Shown here one piece after another: positions 61,236 through 64,000 of a stretch of DNA of 64,000 nucleotides. The stretch lies in assembly GCF_900114185.1 (NCBI RefSeq), contig NZ_FOSE01000001.1, positions 707,749 through 771,748 on the forward strand, given 5' to 3'. The position numbers and the translations under genes are program-made. This DNA is from Cellulomonas sp. KH9. GTDB lineage: Bacteria > Actinomycetota > Actinomycetes > Actinomycetales > Cellulomonadaceae. The notes under the pieces are model-generated. The model had not been told where the DNA came from. It worked only from the letters and a program-made list of their open reading frames with translations, and did no database searches. Within the stretch, counting starts at the first letter, position 1; every line of letters starts with the position of its first letter.

Positions 61236-62522
61236 ATGCCGGCCGTCGTGGTGCTCGGAGCCCAGTGGGGTGACGAGGGCAAGGGGAAGGCGACCGACCA
61301 GCTCGGTGAGCGCACCGACGTCGTCGTGAAGTTCAACGGCGGCAACAACGCGGGGCACACGGTCGTCATCGAGGGCGAGAAGTACGCCCTGCACCTGCTG
61401 CCGTCGGGGATCCTCACGCCGGGCGTGGTCCCGGTCATCGCCAACGGCGTCGTCGTCGACATCGAGGTGCTGTTCCAGGAGATCGACGCGCTGGAGGCCC
61501 GCGGTGTCGACACCTCGCGGCTGCTGGTGTCGTCGGCCGCGCACGTCATCGCGCCGTACAACCGGACGATGGACAAGGTCGCCGAGCGGTTCCTCGGCAA
61601 GCGCCGCATCGGCACCACCGGCCGGGGCATCGGCCCGACGTACGCCGACAAGATCAACCGCATCGGCGTCCGCGTCCAGGACCTCTTCGACGAGGGCATC
61701 CTGCGTCAGAAGGTCGAGGGCGCCCTCGACCAGAAGAACCACCTGCTGGTGAAGGTGTACAACCGGCGCGCGATCACGGTCGAGGAGACGCTCGACGACC
61801 TGTTGCGTCACGCGGAGCGCCTGCGTCCGTTCGTCGCGGACACCCCGCAGTTCCTCAACCGCTCGCTCGACGAGGGCAAGACCCTCGTGTTCGAGGCCGG
61901 CCAGGCCACGATGCTCGACGTCGACCACGGCACGTACCCGTTCGTCACGTCGTCCGCGTGCACCGCGGGCGGGGCGTGCACGGGCTCGGGTGTCGGTCCG
62001 ACCCGCATCGACCGGGTCGTCGCGGTCGCCAAGGCGTACACGACCCGCGTGGGCGAGGGGCCGTTCCCGACCGAGCTGCTGGACGTCGACGGGGAGTGGC
62101 TGCGCCAGACGGGCGGCGAGTTCGGCACCACGACGGGCCGCCCGCGGCGTACCGGCTGGTACGACGCGGTCGTCGTGCGCTACGCCTCGATGGTCAACGG
62201 GCTCACCGACCTGGTGGTCACCAAGCTCGACGTGCTCACGGGCCGTGAGCGGATCCCGGTCTGCGTCGCGTACGACGTGGACGGCCGCCGGGTCGAGGAC
62301 ATGCCGATCGACCAGAGCGACTTCCACCACGCCAAGCCCGTGTACGAGTACCTGGACGGGTGGTCGGAGGACATCAGCGGCGCGCGCGACTTCGACGACC
62401 TGCCGAAGGCCGCGCAGCGGTACCTGCAGTACCTCGAGGACGTGTCGGGCACGCGCATCTCGTCGGTGGGCGTCGGGCCGGGCCGCGAGGCGACGATCAT
62501 CCGGCACGAGCTGCTGGGCTGA
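61236..62522 (+). CDS. purA: adenylosuccinate synthetase
   Basis: A 428-residue enzyme that joins IMP and aspartate using GTP in AMP synthesis. The nucleotide loop GDEGKGK is at residues 11-17, and [45 protein letters not shown] and the C-terminal TKLDVLTG are all present. The ATG at 61236 is 11 bases after GGAG; an in-frame GTG nine bases upstream is possible. The upstream 230 bases carry GGACCC-rich low-complexity sequence and a TACCCT box near 61125. Confidence 0.96.
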   Translation: MPAVVVLGAQWGDEGKGKATDQLGERTDVVVKFNGGNNAGHTVVIEGEKYALHLLPSGILTPGVVPVIANGVVVDIEVLFQEIDALEARGVDTSRLLVSSAAHVIAPYNRTMDKVAERFLGKRRIGTTGRGIGPTYADKINRIGVRVQDLFDEGILRQKVEGALDQKNHLLVKVYNRRAITVEETLDDLLRHAERLRPFVADTPQFLNRSLDEGKTLVFEAGQATMLDVDHGTYPFVTSSACTAGGACTGSGVGPTRIDRVVAVAKAYTTRVGEGPFPTELLDVDGEWLRQTGGEFGTTTGRPRRTGWYDAVVVRYASMVNGLTDLVVTKLDVLTGRERIPVCVAYDVDGRRVEDMPIDQSDFHHAKPVYEYLDGWSEDISGARDFDDLPKAAQRYLQYLEDVSGTRISSVGVGPGREATIIRHELLG

Positions 62523-62549
62523 GCCCCCCGCGTCCGGCCCGCCGCCACG

Positions 62550-63887
62550 TCAGCGGGTCCCGGGCTGCGGGGCGGCCAGGTCTGCCGGCGTGACGCCGCG
62601 CATCGCGACCGCGAGCCCGGCCGCGACGGCGAGCGCCGCGGCGGTGGCTCCCACGAGCGTCGTGGCGATGCCCCAGCGCTCGGCGACGACGCCGCCGAGC
62701 AGGGCGCCGACGGGCATCAGGCCGAAGACCAGGGTCCGCGTGGCGCCGCCCGTGCGGCCGAGCATCTCGCGCGGGACGATGCGCTGGCGCACGGACTGGC
62801 TGACGACGTTGCCGATCGTGCTGAACGTGCCCATGACCAGCAGTGCCGCGCCGATCGCGACCGGGTGCGGCACGAGCACGGGCAGCGCGAGGGTGCCGAA
62901 CGCGACGGTCCAGGAGCCCACCATCGCGCGCACCTCGCCGGTCCGCGCGAGCACGGGGCCCACGAGCGTGGAGCCGAGGACGGCGCCGACGGCCGCGAGC
63001 GTGAGCAGCACGGGGTAGACGGTCGCGGGCACACCGACCCGGGACCCGGGGCCGACGACCCAGAGCACGAAGACGGAGATGTAGGCGGTGCTCGTCAGGT
63101 TGACGAGCGCCCCGGCGAGGACGAGCGGGCGCAGCACCCGGTGCCGCAGGACGAGCGCGAGACCGTCGCGCACGTCCGCCAGGGCGTGCCGGACGGCCCC
63201 CGGCGTCGCCTCGCCCGACGTGCGTGCCGGTGCGTGGCTGTACCGGCCCGGCAGGCCCCGCCACAGGACGAGGACGGCGAGGACCGCCAGCGCGGCGGGG
63301 ACCCCGAGCGCCCAGCCGGTGCCGAGCGCCAGGAGCGCCCCGGACACGGGGGAGCCGAGGAACGTGTTGGTGACCTCCTGCACCGACACGATCCGGCCGT
63401 TGGCGGTGGGCAGCTGCTCGGCGGTGACGAGGTCGGGGACGAGCGCGTTGGCCGCGAGGTCGGCGAAGACCTCGGTCGTCCCGTAGGCGAGGACGATCAC
63501 GAGCAGCCAGGTCAGTGTCAGGCCGCCGCTGACGGCGAGCCAGGCCGCGCCGGCGAGCAGGGCGGCGCGTGCGGTGAGTGCGACCATCTGGACGCGGCGC
63601 CGGTCGGTGCGGTCGACGACGACGCCGGCGACGATGCCCAGCAGCAGCCAGGGGAGCCAGGTCGCGGCGGTGAGCAGCCCGATCTGGCCGGGCGCCCGCG
63701 TGAGCCCGATGGCGACGAGCGGGACGGCGACCATGAGGATGCCGTCGCCCAGGTTCGACGCGCCGGACGCGACGAGCAGCGTGCGGAACCGCGGGCCCAG
63801 CGCGCGGTCGCCGGTGGTCGGGGCCGGCGCTCCGCCCGGCCGGTCGGCGGTCGGTGCGTCGGGGGTCGCGGTGGCGGTGCTGTCCAC
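62550..63887 (-). CDS. MFS transporter, probable drug efflux type
   Basis: A 445-residue membrane protein with 12 predicted hydrophobic segments. The first is FRTLLVASGASNLGDGILMVAVPLVAIGL, and the loop 2-3 region VVDRTDRRRVQM matches the MFS-3/enterobactin exporter-like group. A Pro/Ala-rich N-terminus of 30 residues precedes the first helix. GTG at 63887. It is divergent from a gene whose start lies at the right edge, across an iteron-like operator region, as seen for efflux pumps with a local HTH regulator. Confidence 0.88.
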   Translation of the reverse strand: MDSTATATPDAPTADRPGGAPAPTTGDRALGPRFRTLLVASGASNLGDGILMVAVPLVAIGLTRAPGQIGLLTAATWLPWLLLGIVAGVVVDRTDRRRVQMVALTARAALLAGAAWLAVSGGLTLTWLLVIVLAYGTTEVFADLAANALVPDLVTAEQLPTANGRIVSVQEVTNTFLGSPVSGALLALGTGWALGVPAALAVLAVLVLWRGLPGRYSHAPARTSGEATPGAVRHALADVRDGLALVLRHRVLRPLVLAGALVNLTSTAYISVFVLWVVGPGSRVGVPATVYPVLLTLAAVGAVLGSTLVGPVLARTGEVRAMVGSWTVAFGTLALPVLVPHPVAIGAALLVMGTFSTIGNVVSQSVRQRIVPREMLGRTGGATRTLVFGLMPVGALLGGVVAERWGIATTLVGATAAALAVAAGLAVAMRGVTPADLAAPQPGTR

Positions 63888-63916
63888 AGGTACCTCGCTA
63901 GGGTGGGGAGACGCTC

Positions 63917-63962
63917 TGCAAAGAGCGCTATGCAAAGAAGACTCTGCAAAGGTATCTCTGCA
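63917..63962. promoter_or_regulatory. iteron-like operator: TGCAAAG repeats at 14-bp spacing
   Basis: TGCAAAG starts at 63917, 63931 and 63945, and TGCA again at 63959, so each repeat is exactly 14 bases from the next. The last abuts the ATG at 63964. Two copies are preceded by CTC. Regular spacing suggests cooperative binding of a regulator controlling both the MFS gene and the divergent gene. Confidence 0.6.
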
Positions 63963-63963
63963 C

Positions 63964-64000
63964 ATGACGGATGACAAGACCCTGCGCGGCCCGAGCATCG
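63964..64000 (+). CDS. 5' end of a gene divergent from the MFS transporter, possibly an HTH regulator (partial)
   Basis: An ATG at 63964 opens the frame MTDDKTLRGPSI, which runs off the right edge. Twelve codons are too few to identify a domain. Position next to an MFS pump and directly behind a repeated operator suggests an ArsR- or MarR-like regulator; this is inference from context. No clear ribosome binding site is seen. Confidence 0.4.
   Translation, partial: MTDDKTLRGPSI

Overview
The window comes from a very high-GC actinobacterium. Codon third positions are almost all G or C, GTG starts are frequent, and stop/start overlaps of the ATGA/GTGA kind are common. The mix of plant cell-wall glycosidases (GH39, GH42, GH67, GH95), many LacI-type regulators and a core block of pyrE, a SpoU-type methyltransferase, fba, a DUF3151 gene and purA fits Cellulomonas or a close relative in the Micrococcales. 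The genus is inferred; nothing in the window proves it. I see no tRNA, rRNA, CRISPR array, insertion sequence or prophage.

Layout. 1-2.8 kb: edge of a probable methyltransferase gene, an FAD/NAD(P) oxidoreductase, a divergent XRE-cupin regulator and an AEC permease. 2.8-6.3 kb: a LacI-type operator, then an SDR and a large FAD-binding protein, followed by a short amidase-like remnant and a terminator. 6.4-9.5 kb: a TPP riboswitch controlling a ThiXYZ-like ABC transporter, with two very small ORFs in the leader. 9.5-18 kb: a lipoprotein gene behind a perfect CRP/GlxR-type site, then a sugar isomerase and a Gfo/Idh/MocA enzyme, a mannitol dehydrogenase-family (fructuronate reductase-like) gene with LacI, divergent uxaC and another LacI gene. 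18-26.9 kb: lipoprotein, FCD-GntR regulator with a fuconolactonase-like hydrolase, gamma-glutamyltransferase, trmL, GH95 fucosidase, LacI. 27-35.5 kb: an LplB/YtcP/LplA-type ABC sugar importer behind a promoter with a LacI operator between -35 and -10, then GH39, YesL-like and GH42 genes. 35.5-42 kb: YbjN-like protein, aldo/keto reductase, GH67 alpha-glucuronidase with mannonate dehydratase, LacI. 42-50.6 kb: recQ, two SDRs, a lipoprotein/OmpA-domain pair, pyrE, a membrane protein with LemA, and an AAA ATPase. 50.6-55.1 kb: HAD phosphatase, DedA, KDG kinase, KDPG aldolase, IclR. 55.2-64 kb: SpoU methyltransferase, fba, a STAS / phosphatase-kinase / STAS switch, DUF3151 gene, purA, MFS transporter and the start of a divergent gene with an iteron-like operator.

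How the genes work together. The clearest theme is use of glucuronoxylan-derived oligosaccharides. The ABC importer can bring in aldouronates, GH67 removes (methyl)glucuronate, and GH39 (with GH42 and GH95 for other side chains) trims the rest. UxaC, the UxuB-like dehydrogenase, ManD, KdgK and Eda then complete the route from glucuronate to pyruvate and glyceraldehyde 3-phosphate. These genes lie in several separate transcription units, yet LacI-type operators of two related sequence classes sit in front of most of them. A second theme is an uncharacterised set of sugar-oxidoreduction genes (SDR, FAD protein, Gfo/Idh/MocA, isomerase) that share one operator class. Several intergenic regions just after stop codons carry short GC-rich tandem repeats of unrelated sequence.
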